A stretch of DNA of 64,000 nt from the NCBI RefSeq assembly GCF_900156055.1, contig NZ_FTMQ01000002.1, positions 496,001-560,000 on the forward strand, read 5' to 3'. The notes below the pieces were generated by a model. That model saw only the letters and a list, made by a program, of their open reading frames with translations, had not been told where the DNA came from and did not search any database. This document shows, in pieces, positions 56,896-64,000 of this stretch. The translations under genes were made by a program, and so were the position numbers. Position 1 is the first letter of the stretch. Every line of letters begins with the position of its first letter. This DNA is from Rhizobium sp. RU33A. Its GTDB lineage: Bacteria; Pseudomonadota; Alphaproteobacteria; Rhizobiales; Rhizobiaceae.

Positions 56896-57413
56896 GACCG
56901 GTCAAGATCCCCGTCGTGCCAGACGATGTGCTTTGGAGACGCCGGCAGGCTCTCGATCTCGTCGGCGATGAAGTAGGGGGGTATGTCGAGTGCGATCAGC
57001 GCATCCCGCGTGGCCGGCACCCACTTGAACTCAAGGCTGTTCTTGCCATCCTCGTTGCGGTGGATGATGTCGGTCTCATGGAAGGGGAATGCTTCGGGGA
57101 TCTCCATCCGATAGTAGAGCCCGAGTTCGTGCCAGGCTTTCTGTTCGTAGTCGAAGAAGTTCTCGACGATCCAGAGCAGTTCGCGGACCTCTGCGGTCAC
57201 ACCCAGCTCCTCCTGCATTTCACGCACCAGCGTCTCGGACGAGGTCTCGCCAATCTCTGCCCGACCGCCCGGAAAGGTCCAGAAGGTCTCGTGCGTGGCG
57301 CGGTGGACCAGCACATGGCCGTCGCGGAAGGCAAGGCCCGCGATGCGATGGTTAAAGCGCCGCTTGCCGTCCTTGATGGTGATCAGGGTGCGTTTCGACA
57401 CGGGTTCAGTCAT
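56892..57413 (-). CDS. Nudix hydrolase
   Basis: 173 residues from ATG 57413. The Nudix box is [24 protein letters not shown] (about 49-72, all catalytic Glu present). It hydrolyses a nucleoside diphosphate linked to another group. It overlaps the end of ruvB by eight bases and the start of the dinB-like gene by four, so it is co-expressed with the recombination genes and might clean damaged nucleotides, which is inference. Confidence 0.94.
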   Translation of the reverse strand: MTEPVSKRTLITIKDGKRRFNHRIAGLAFRDGHVLVHRATHETFWTFPGGRAEIGETSSETLVREMQEELGVTAEVRELLWIVENFFDYEQKAWHELGLYYRMEIPEAFPFHETDIIHRNEDGKNSLEFKWVPATRDALIALDIPPYFIADEIESLPASPKHIVWHDGDLDRS

Positions 57414-58446
57414 CCTCAAGCGTCAGCCGGAATTGTGCGGCCTCTAGATCCTTTGGCGGGGTCATGCCGAGGTGCTTCCAGGCGGTGGCCGTCAAGACGC
57501 GGCCACGCGGGGTGCGCTGGATGAAGCCCTGCTGGATCATGTAGGGCTCGATGATATCCTCGATCGCATCGCGTGGTTCCGACAGGCCGGCGGCGATAGT
57601 CTCGATGCCGACGGGGCCGCCGCCGAAATTGACAGCGATCATCAAAAGGTACCGCATGTCGAGCTGGTCGAGGCCCATATTGTCGACGTTGAGCCGGGTC
57701 AGCGCCTCGTCGGCGATCTCACGGGTGACGGCTTCGACGCGCGCGACTTCGGCGAAGTCGCGGACGCGGCGGAGCAGACGACCAGCAATACGCGGCGTAC
57801 CACGCGCGCGGCGGGCGACTTCGCGGGCGCCGTCCTCGGTCATCGGCAGGTTCAAGAGGCGAGCGCCACGGCGGACGATCGATTCCAGTTCCTCGACGGT
57901 GTAGAAATTGAGGCGCACCGGGATGCCGAAGCGGTCGCGCAGCGGGGTCGTCAAAAGGCCAAGGCGCGTGGTTGCGGCCACCAGCGTGAATTTCGACAGG
58001 TCGATCTTAACCGAGCGGGCAGCCGGGCCTTCGCCGATGATCAGATCGAGCTGGAAGTCTTCCATGGCCGGATAGAGGATTTCCTCGACGGCGGGGCTCA
58101 GGCGATGGATTTCATCGATGAAAAGCACGTCGCGCTCTTCGAGATTGGTCAGAAGCGCTGCGAGGTCACCCGCCTTGGCGATCACAGGGCCTGAGGTCGA
58201 GCGGAAGTTGACGCCGAGCTCCTTGGCCATGATCTGGGCAAGCGTCGTCTTGCCAAGACCGGGAGGGCCAACGAAGAGCACATGGTCCAGCGCCTCGCCT
58301 CGGTTCTTTGCCGCCTCGATGAAGATCTTCAGATTGGCGCGCGCCTCGGCCTGACCGGTGAAATCGTCGAGCGTCTGCGGGCGCAGCGCCGCGTCCAGGT
58401 CTTCGCCACGCTTTTCCGGCGTCAGGATCGGGTTGTTTGTGTTCAT
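57406..58446 (-). CDS. ruvB: Holliday junction branch-migration helicase RuvB
   Basis: 346 residues. AAA+ ATPase: Walker A GPPGLGKT (60-67), Walker B FIDEIHR (109-115) and the arginine finger region in TTPLRDRFG; winged-helix DNA-binding domain at the end ([18 protein letters not shown]). Drives branch migration with RuvA. Its ATG overlaps the stop of the upstream PIN toxin gene by four bases. Confidence 0.98.
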   Translation of the reverse strand: MNTNNPILTPEKRGEDLDAALRPQTLDDFTGQAEARANLKIFIEAAKNRGEALDHVLFVGPPGLGKTTLAQIMAKELGVNFRSTSGPVIAKAGDLAALLTNLEERDVLFIDEIHRLSPAVEEILYPAMEDFQLDLIIGEGPAARSVKIDLSKFTLVAATTRLGLLTTPLRDRFGIPVRLNFYTVEELESIVRRGARLLNLPMTEDGAREVARRARGTPRIAGRLLRRVRDFAEVARVEAVTREIADEALTRLNVDNMGLDQLDMRYLLMIAVNFGGGPVGIETIAAGLSEPRDAIEDIIEPYMIQQGFIQRTPRGRVLTATAWKHLGMTPPKDLEAAQFRLTLEDD

Positions 58447-58847
58447 GCGAGAAGTTCCATGCCGGGCACGCGGGAGGCGGCGCGTTTGTCGAAGGTCTTT
58501 ATGGAGGCGCAGCCTTCTTGAAGAGATCGGGCCGCAATCAAGGCATCGGCAAAGTCGGCGTTTTTCTGTTCGACGTGTCGCAGCGCCTTTACGACCAGAT
58601 CGTGACTTTCAACCGTCAGTCCCCGAACCTGCAGGAGCTTGGCGATGGCCGCTGATGCGTCCCGTCTCGAATAGCCGAGTTGCGAGCGCAGTGCCCAGTC
58701 CAGTTCCAATACGCCGATCAGCGGGAGAAAGGCGAGATAGTCCTTCCCGAGCCCTTCGGCGAAACGCAAGGCAAGTCGTCTTTGGTCAGGATCGTCATTG
58801 GTCAAAAGCCGGATAACGATGTTGGTGTCGATGCCGACCAGGGTCAT
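58443..58847 (-). CDS. vapC: PIN-domain toxin (VapC-like), between ruvA and ruvB
   Basis: 134 residues, PIN fold with four acidic residues in place: Asp7 (GIDTN), Glu49 (VLELD), Asp98/101 (NADFADAL) and Asp120 (TFDKRA), so it should be an active Mg-dependent RNase. Targets of VapC are usually tRNA or rRNA. Overlaps its antitoxin gene by four bases and ruvB by four. Nothing truncated. Confidence 0.9.
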   Translation of the reverse strand: MTLVGIDTNIVIRLLTNDDPDQRRLALRFAEGLGKDYLAFLPLIGVLELDWALRSQLGYSRRDASAAIAKLLQVRGLTVESHDLVVKALRHVEQKNADFADALIAARSLQEGCASIKTFDKRAASRVPGMELLA

Positions 58848-59146
58848 GCCGCGATGTCCGAGGGATCGTCGCCTCCGGTGAGCAGTGCGTTTGCGCCCGC
58901 CGTCCGGATGATCGCTTCGTCAATCTCTTCCAATGTCGCGCGCCCGTTGGGCGGGTTCCCCAGAAAACCCGCCAGATCCTTCATGTCGATGTTCTTCGGC
59001 GTGATGACGATTTCTCCGTCGACAACGCTGTAGACCATCTGATCTCCTGGGTTCAGCTTCAAAAGCTCACGCATCTCCTTGGGAATAGTGATCTGGCCCT
59101 TGGCCGACATGGTCGCTTCCCAGACTTTCATCGAGCGCTCCGACAT
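58844..59146 (-). CDS. vapB: AbrB/MazE-type antitoxin paired with the PIN toxin
   Basis: 100 residues. SAKGQITIPKEMRELLKLNPGDQMVYSVVDGEIVITPK is the swapped-hairpin AbrB DNA-binding domain; the acidic tail should wrap the toxin. Followed with a four-base overlap by the toxin gene. Upstream are the inverted copies TTTCGA (59148-59153) and TCGAAA (59169-59174), a possible operator. ruvA ends 58 nt upstream. Confidence 0.88.
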   Translation of the reverse strand: MSERSMKVWEATMSAKGQITIPKEMRELLKLNPGDQMVYSVVDGEIVITPKNIDMKDLAGFLGNPPNGRATLEEIDEAIIRTAGANALLTGGDDPSDIAA

Positions 59147-59204
59147 TTTTCGATTTTTCCGACTGTACTCGAAATTTCCGAAGGCATCAATTTTGTCAGA
59201 ATGA

Positions 59205-59822
59205 TCACCGTGACAGCTCCTTCAGCCCCAGTCGGATCAACTTGGCGCTGTCCGCCCCTTCGCCGCCGTTCTTTAAAGCTGCGGCGATGGCGTTGGCGGC
59301 CTGGTCTCGGGAATAACCGAGGTTTGTCAGTGCAGAGACAGCATCGGCGACGGGGGCGGAGGCCACGCCTTCGCCAAGTTCCTGCTTGAGGCCGATATTG
59401 GCGGCGGCCTCGCCGGCGAATGCGGGTGCCTTGTTCTTCAGCTCCGTAACCAGGCGCAGCGCGACCTTCGGGCCGACGCCGGGCGCGCGGGAGATCGCGG
59501 CCTTGTCCTGCAGCGCGATCGCATTCGCCAGTTCCGACGGGGTAAGGGTGGAGAGTACGGCAAGTGCCACCTTGGCGCCGACGCCCTGGACGCTCTGCAG
59601 GAGGTTGAACCACTCCTGCTCCAGCGCACTCATGAAGCCGAAGAGCTTCAGTTGATCCTCGCGCACATATGTCTCGATGAACAGCACGACGGCTTCACCG
59701 GCAGAGCCGATGCGCGACAGGGTGCGGGCCGAGCAATGCGCGACGTAACAGACGCCGTGGACATCGACGAGGACGTAGTCGTCGCCGATCTCGTCGATGG
59801 TGCCTTTGAGTTTGCCGATCAT
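59205..59822 (-). CDS. ruvA: Holliday junction DNA helicase subunit RuvA
   Basis: 205 residues. [34 protein letters not shown] is the OB domain, [17 protein letters not shown] and [17 protein letters not shown] the two helix-hairpin-helix motifs, and [20 protein letters not shown] the C-terminal RuvB-binding domain. Tetramer holding Holliday junctions. It begins 16 nt after the stop of a PIN toxin gene. Confidence 0.97.
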   Translation of the reverse strand: MIGKLKGTIDEIGDDYVLVDVHGVCYVAHCSARTLSRIGSAGEAVVLFIETYVREDQLKLFGFMSALEQEWFNLLQSVQGVGAKVALAVLSTLTPSELANAIALQDKAAISRAPGVGPKVALRLVTELKNKAPAFAGEAAANIGLKQELGEGVASAPVADAVSALTNLGYSRDQAANAIAAALKNGGEGADSAKLIRLGLKELSR

Positions 59823-59838
59823 GGGAGCGTCCGTCGCG

Positions 59839-60255
59839 TTACAGGGGATGGGTTTCGGGCGAGATGAGAGGCACGTCGGGAAAGTATGTGCGATAGCCCT
59901 TCGGGTCCCGTGTCAGGATCTTGTGATTGCGAATGGCGGCATGCGCGCCGATGAGGAAATCGGGGAGAACCCGATCACGTCCGCCGCCGGCGCGGCGATA
60001 AACGCGAAAGGCCACGCCGGCTGCGAAGGCGGCTGCCCAGGGCAGGTTTTCCCGATGGAAATCTGACGGCGGAAGCAATTCCTCGACTTCATCGCGATCG
60101 GAATACCGTACCGAAAACTCCGAATAGATGATCGGGTTGATCACAAGCGGCTCGTCTTTTGCCAGCCGCATCAACTGGCCACGCGACCACGCGAGCCATT
60201 GTGGATCGCGGACGGCGACGTCGACCAGCACGTTTGTATCGACCATAACAGCCAT
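59839..60255 (-). CDS. vapC: PIN-domain toxin (VapC-like), between ruvC and ruvA
   Basis: 138 residues. Acidic residues: Asp6 (MVDTN), Glu46 (YSEF), Asp99 (LPDF) and Asp117 (TRDPKGY), complete set. A second, dissimilar PIN toxin compared with the one at 58443 (different order of loops and of length between the first two acidic residues). Three nt separate it from its antitoxin; 16 nt separate it from ruvA. Confidence 0.9.
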   Translation of the reverse strand: MAVMVDTNVLVDVAVRDPQWLAWSRGQLMRLAKDEPLVINPIIYSEFSVRYSDRDEVEELLPPSDFHRENLPWAAAFAAGVAFRVYRRAGGGRDRVLPDFLIGAHAAIRNHKILTRDPKGYRTYFPDVPLISPETHPL

Positions 60256-60258
60256 CGT

Positions 60259-60510
60259 TCAGCGATCTCTGGTCATCTGCATCAGGGCGTCTGCATCGAG
60301 TTCCGGATCACCGGTCCCCTCCAGCCGCGCCAATGTTTTCATCAGGCCTGCCAAGCGCATCTTTTCCTGCTGGGCCTCAGCTCCATTTTTCGGCGTGAGC
60401 ATCAAGCGGCCGTCCTCGACGGTAAACACGACTTCGGAATTCGGCTCAATGCCGATGAGTTCACGCAGATCGCGGGGAATGGTTACCTGGCCTTTTGATG
60501 TCACACGCAT
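60259..60510 (-). CDS. vapB: AbrB/MazE-type antitoxin upstream of the second PIN toxin
   Basis: 83 residues. MRVTSKGQVTIPRDLRELIGIEPNSEVVFTVEDGRLMLTPK is the AbrB domain; the remainder is an acidic, helical tail. An exact inverted repeat (60528-60544) lies just upstream and may be its operator. ruvC ends 57 nt upstream, so read-through from ruvC is likely. Confidence 0.9.
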   Translation of the reverse strand: MRVTSKGQVTIPRDLRELIGIEPNSEVVFTVEDGRLMLTPKNGAEAQQEKMRLAGLMKTLARLEGTGDPELDADALMQMTRDR

Positions 60511-60527
60511 GGCTCGCCTCCGATTAG

Positions 60528-60544
60528 GTAAGAATAAATCTTAC
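60528..60544. promoter_or_regulatory. Inverted repeat upstream of the antitoxin, probable operator
   Basis: GTAAGA (60528-60533) and TCTTAC (60539-60544) are exact inverted copies with a five-base spacer, 17 nt upstream of the antitoxin ATG and inside the ruvC-antitoxin gap. Half-sites with 11-bp spacing fit an AbrB-type dimer (inference). Confidence 0.5.
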
Positions 60545-60567
60545 TGGCGGAACAAGTCAAGAACAAA

Positions 60568-61080
60568 TCAGGCGGAGGCCAGTACCTTGCGCATGCGGTC
60601 GCCGCCTCTGTTATGGGCGTGGCAGATGGCGATGGCGAGGGCATCGGCGGCGTCATTGCCCTTGAATTCGGCCTTCGGCATCAGGATCTTGAGCATCATG
60701 TGGATCTGTGCCTTTTCGCCATGGCCAACGCCGATGACGGCTTTCTTCACAGCATTCGGTGCATATTCGGCAACCGGCAGACCGGCGCGGGCGGGAACCA
60801 GCATGGCAATGCCGCGGGCCTGGCCGAGCTTCAGGGTGGCCACCGCGTCCTTGTTGACGAAGGTCTGTTCGACGGCTGCCTCGTCCGGCTTGTAGGCATG
60901 GACCACTTCGGCCAATCCGTCATGCAACTGGCAAAGGCGCGATGCCAGGTCCATGTCTCCATCGGAGGTGACCGTACCCGAAGCGACGAAACGCAGCGAG
61001 TTACCGAGTGTCTCGATCACGCCCCAGCCGCAGCGGCGAAGGCCCGGATCGATGCCGATGATGCGAATCGTTGAAGTCAT
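60568..61080 (-). CDS. ruvC: Holliday junction endonuclease RuvC
   Basis: 170 residues. The catalytic acids are Asp11 ([12 protein letters not shown]), Glu71 (AAVEQTF), Asp143 and Asp146 (GNDAADAL). It cuts Holliday junctions symmetrically with RuvAB. First gene of the ruv series; a near-consensus LexA box lies 45 nt upstream of the ATG. Confidence 0.98.
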   Translation of the reverse strand: MTSTIRIIGIDPGLRRCGWGVIETLGNSLRFVASGTVTSDGDMDLASRLCQLHDGLAEVVHAYKPDEAAVEQTFVNKDAVATLKLGQARGIAMLVPARAGLPVAEYAPNAVKKAVIGVGHGEKAQIHMMLKILMPKAEFKGNDAADALAIAICHAHNRGGDRMRKVLASA

Positions 61081-61124
61081 GGCAAATCCTAGTGCAGGTC
61101 AGGGGAGGAGTGCCACTGAAATGT

Positions 61125-61139
61125 GAACAAAACAAAAAC
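61125..61139 (-). promoter_or_regulatory. Near-consensus LexA box upstream of ruvC
   Basis: On the minus strand GTTT-N7-GTTC, seven of eight defined bases matching the alphaproteobacterial SOS box GTTC-N7-GTTC. 45 nt upstream of the ruvC start. Confidence 0.4.
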
Positions 61140-61231
61140 ATACGAAGTGATTATAATTTATCATCGTCACCTCTTGGGCGCCTGTTCGGCCCTCCCTACA
61201 TGATAGGTCTCACAGACCGAAGGCTGCCACC

Positions 61232-62233
61232 ATGATCCCGTTTTCCATTCTTGACCTCTCCCCCATTGCTGAGGGGCATAGTGTGCGCGAAGCGCTGGAT
61301 GCATCGCGGCGGCTTGCTCAGGTTGCCGAGAAAAACGGATACCGTCGATTCTGGCTGGCCGAGCACCATGGCATGCCGGGCATTGCAAGTGCGGCGACGG
61401 CACTCGTTATCTCCCATGTTGCGGCAGGCACCGAGACGATCCGCGTGGGGTCGGGCGGCATCATGCTGCCCAACCATTCGCCGCTCGTCATCGCTGAACA
61501 GTTCGGAACGCTGGAGGCACTCTATCCCGGCCGCATCGAGCTCGGTCTCGGTCGAGCTCCGGGCACCGACATGCGTACGGCACGTGCCCTTCGCCGCAAC
61601 ATGGAAGCCGGCGCTGAGAGCTTCCCCCATGACATCATCGAATTGCAGCGGCTGCTCGGGACTCCGGATGAAGAGAGTGGGTTGATCGCTGTGCCCGGCA
61701 TGAACAGTCATGTGCCGATCTGGCTCCTCGGTTCCAGTCTCTACAGCGCGCATCTCGCCGCGGCACTGGGGCTGCCTTATGCCTTCGCCTCGCATTTTGC
61801 GCCCGATCAACTCCTCGAAGCTGTCGAGATCTATCGCGAACGGTTCCAGCCATCGGCGGGCCTGCAGAAGCCGTATGTCATGGTCGGCGTCATGGCCGCC
61901 GTTGCCGAGACGGATACGCAGGCGTCGCATCTCTTCACCTCTGCACAACAGCAGTTCGTCAATCTGCGACGCAACATCCGGGGACCTTTTCCGCGGCCTG
62001 TCGATACCATGGAGGGCTTCTGGACCGATATCGAGCGCATCGGGGTCGAACATACCTTGCGTTATGCGATCGTTGGTTCGCGGGAAACCGCATCGGACAA
62101 ACTCGAGCGCTTCATCGCGGCGGTTCGTCCCGACGAGGTGATCGTCTCGACGCCGGTACACGACCTTGATGCCCGCCTGCGCTCGGTCGAACTGTTTGCA
62201 GGTCTCAGGCAGGGCGTCGAGCAGACGGCCTGA
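61232..62233 (+). CDS. LLM-class flavin-dependent oxidoreductase (luciferase-like)
   Basis: 333 residues. [72 protein letters not shown] covers the FMN-binding barrel of the bacterial luciferase superfamily. These are flavin monooxygenases or dehydrogenases of unknown substrate. The ATG at 61232 follows a poor Shine-Dalgarno. Divergent from ruvC. Confidence 0.92.
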   Translation: MIPFSILDLSPIAEGHSVREALDASRRLAQVAEKNGYRRFWLAEHHGMPGIASAATALVISHVAAGTETIRVGSGGIMLPNHSPLVIAEQFGTLEALYPGRIELGLGRAPGTDMRTARALRRNMEAGAESFPHDIIELQRLLGTPDEESGLIAVPGMNSHVPIWLLGSSLYSAHLAAALGLPYAFASHFAPDQLLEAVEIYRERFQPSAGLQKPYVMVGVMAAVAETDTQASHLFTSAQQQFVNLRRNIRGPFPRPVDTMEGFWTDIERIGVEHTLRYAIVGSRETASDKLERFIAAVRPDEVIVSTPVHDLDARLRSVELFAGLRQGVEQTA

Positions 62234-62311
62234 CCCCTTGGATTACAGGGTTTAGCCTGAGATCTTTACCCCCGATTAAGCGCCGAGGGTGATTGTTCCC
62301 GCATAAGGGGA

Positions 62312-62335
62312 GCCTGCCGACTCGAATTGGCAGGC
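62312..62335. promoter_or_regulatory. Hairpin in the leader before the chemoreceptor
   Basis: GCCTGCC (62312-62318) and GGCAGGC (62329-62335), exact inverted copies with a ten-base loop, 55 nt before the ATG. No T run, so it is not an obvious terminator. Confidence 0.4.
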
Positions 62336-62389
62336 CATGAACTATGGGCGCGTGGTCTTCTGGCCGGGCTGCTCAGGGGAACAACAATC

Positions 62390-64000
62390 ATGACAGCTCG
62401 CATCCACTCGCTTTCGTTCAAAGTCATTGCGGTCTTTCTCGTTCTGACTTTCATCACCGTCGCGCTCCTTAATGTCTTTGCCTATCGCAGCTCCAGCGCG
62501 CTGTTCGGCGAGCAGACCGAGAAGGCGATGACCAGCATGTTGACCTTCCGAGGCGACATGCTGACAGAGAAACTCCAGGCGCTTGAAAACCAGGCAGCCT
62601 CCATCGCCAAGATCGAGACACTGCAACAGTCGATGACCGGGCTGAAGAGCGGTTGGAACACCATCAGCAAGAGCACAGGCGATGCGAAAGCCGAACTGCA
62701 GCGGGTCTTTGTCACGGAAAATCCCAATCCGCCCGGCGAGCGCGAGAAGCTTTTGAAGCCCGAGGGGCCGAGTGGCTTCTACTATTCGACGCACGAGACC
62801 ACGCAGGCCCAGATTGCCGCCTATCTCGAAGGGACGAGCTTCAGCGACATGCTGATCGCCGACCAGAACGGCAATGTCATCTATTCCTTCAGGAAGGGTG
62901 CTGCCTTCGGGGAAAATCTCGCGGAGGGGAGTTTTGCCGCGACGAACCTCGGGCGCGTGTTCCAGCAGTCGGTGCAGGCGGCAGCAGCAGCGGTCGATGA
63001 TGTCGTCGGCGTCAACTTCTCCGGCCTTTCGGTCGGTGCAGATCCCGCTGCGCCGGACATCTATTTCGCCGTGCCCTTCGTCAAGCTTGGTGGTTACAAG
63101 GGCAGCCTGATGTTCCAGGTCAAGGCCGATGTCTTCGAAAACCTCCTGTCCAAGGGCATTGTCGCCGGAAGCAGCCAGAAGGCCGCCATTCTTTCAGGCG
63201 AGGGGACCGGGATCGCGCTTGACGCCTCCGGCAAACTCACCGACATCAAGGCTGATTTCACCATGTCGGGCGATGGCGTTTCCGTGCAGTCCGGCGAGCG
63301 TCCCGAAGGTGCGGCCATGGTCTATGGCCGGCGCATTGGCTTCGGTGACCAGAGCTTCGTGGTGACGGAAAGCCTGACCATGGCAGAGCTCGGAGCCGGT
63401 TCGATCCGCATTGCGACGATCCTGTTCGTGACCGGTCTGATCGCGCTCGGCGTGCTTGCCGCCGCAACCTGGGTCTTTACCCGCCGCCTGTTTGCGCCGC
63501 TCGAGCGCCTTGTCGCCTTTACCGGTGCCGTTGCCGACGGCGAGATCGACTATCCCGTGGCGAACCAGGAGCGGCGCGACGAGATCGGCAGCATGGCGCG
63601 GGCGCTCGAACGCTTCCGCCTGGCGCTGATCGAGCAGCAGCGGCAATCTGCCGAGCGCCGGGAAGAACGGGCGCGCGCCGAAGAGGAACGCCGCCAGCGG
63701 ATGGAAGAGCGCGACAGCGAGGCTAGAACCCTGCAGGAGGTGGTCGAAACCCTCGATCAGGGGCTGGACAGGCTGGCTGCGGGCGACCTCGCCTTCCGTA
63801 TTGAAAGCCGCTTCCCGGCGGATCTTGAAGCTTTGCGTTCCAACTTCAACAAAGCGATCGAAACGCTGAGCGCTACGCTTGGCGGCATCGGCGGCAATTC
63901 GGTCGCCGTCCGGGAAGGCTCCGAGGAGATGCGGGCGGGTGCCGACCAGCTCGCCGAACGGACCGAGCGGCAGGCGGCTGCGATCTCGCAGGCCGCCACG
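62390..64000 (+). CDS. Methyl-accepting chemotaxis protein (3' end outside window)
   Basis: 537 residues visible, no stop before the window end. A first helix (about 8-30), a large periplasmic sensor domain (about 35-340, Cache-like with SDMLIADQNGNVIYSFRKG), a second helix (about 347-370, ILFVTGLIALGVLAAATWVF), then HAMP units (RLFAPLERLVAFTGAVADGEIDYPVANQERRDEIG and LDRLAAGDLAFRI) and the beginning of the methyl-accepting coiled coil. AGGGGA lies upstream of ATG 62390. Sensor unlike that of the receptor at 38057. Confidence 0.9.
   Translation, partial: MTARIHSLSFKVIAVFLVLTFITVALLNVFAYRSSSALFGEQTEKAMTSMLTFRGDMLTEKLQALENQAASIAKIETLQQSMTGLKSGWNTISKSTGDAKAELQRVFVTENPNPPGEREKLLKPEGPSGFYYSTHETTQAQIAAYLEGTSFSDMLIADQNGNVIYSFRKGAAFGENLAEGSFAATNLGRVFQQSVQAAAAAVDDVVGVNFSGLSVGADPAAPDIYFAVPFVKLGGYKGSLMFQVKADVFENLLSKGIVAGSSQKAAILSGEGTGIALDASGKLTDIKADFTMSGDGVSVQSGERPEGAAMVYGRRIGFGDQSFVVTESLTMAELGAGSIRIATILFVTGLIALGVLAAATWVFTRRLFAPLERLVAFTGAVADGEIDYPVANQERRDEIGSMARALERFRLALIEQQRQSAERREERARAEEERRQRMEERDSEARTLQEVVETLDQGLDRLAAGDLAFRIESRFPADLEALRSNFNKAIETLSATLGGIGGNSVAVREGSEEMRAGADQLAERTERQAAAISQAAT

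Noticed and set aside
61125..61139. LexA site as control of the oxidoreductase at 61232
   Set aside because: The site could serve both directions, but nothing about the enzyme suggests DNA damage; kept only for ruvC.

Overview
The window is a chromosomal segment of an alphaproteobacterium of the order Rhizobiales, most probably family Rhizobiaceae (Rhizobium/Agrobacterium/Sinorhizobium relatives). This is judged from high GC with dense G/C third positions, the set of alpha-specific small families (GapR/DUF2312, DUF1244, DUF1036, DUF1465/RcdA, DUF1192, DUF4164), the tkt-gap-pgk-aldolase cluster, the zapA-6S RNA-fthC linkage and the ruvCAB-ybgC-tolQRAB-pal-cpoB-tilS-ftsH-glmM series. I do not claim a genus. 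Almost everything is housekeeping; no prophage, IS element, CRISPR array, rRNA or tRNA was seen.

Layout. 1-4.7 kb: Ala/Pro-rich tail of a partial gene, then gapR, DUF1244 and an N-formylglutamate amidohydrolase (minus), and DUF1036-pyk (plus, stop/start overlap). 4.7-9.8 kb: alpha/beta hydrolase, a BrnT-type toxin/antitoxin pair with a palindromic operator, a TPR lipid-envelope-type secreted protein, L36, purE-purK and two DUF465 genes. 9.8-19.1 kb: ArsR regulator, TauE/SafE permease, ThiE-like enzyme, Sel1 protein, MgtC/DUF4010 membrane protein, suhB, an orphan MotA/TolQ-like plus MotB/OmpA-like pair, and an FAD dehydrogenase. 19.1-26.9 kb: ABC exporter, L31, patatin, rcdA, DUF1192, MFS, PACE and PhzF genes.

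27-40 kb is the central carbon block on the minus strand: tkt, gap, pgk and class I aldolase, interrupted by a BCCT osmolyte transporter and a K+/H+ antiporter. Facing it are DUF4164-zapA-6S RNA and then, beyond a chemoreceptor gene on the other strand, fthC-ymdB. 41.7-44 kb has an MBL-fold protein, a general-stress flavin-type protein and yebC. 44-61 kb is a long minus-strand envelope and recombination series (ruvC to glmM). 61-64 kb has an LLM-type oxidoreductase and a chemoreceptor cut by the window end.

The most unusual structure is in the ruv region: two complete AbrB/PIN-type (VapBC-like) toxin-antitoxin modules are interleaved with the Holliday-junction genes in the order ruvC, antitoxin, toxin, ruvA, antitoxin, toxin, ruvB, all on one strand with overlaps of 4-8 nt at several junctions, and with a near-consensus alphaproteobacterial LexA box ahead of ruvC. 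Other points of note are a 27-bp near-perfect palindrome upstream of the aldolase gene, a consensus CtrA box upstream of rcdA (the CtrA-proteolysis adaptor), a ribosome-binding-site hairpin ahead of the MotA/TolQ-like gene, a hairpin leader ahead of the L31 gene, and a G9 ribosome-binding tract ahead of the patatin gene.
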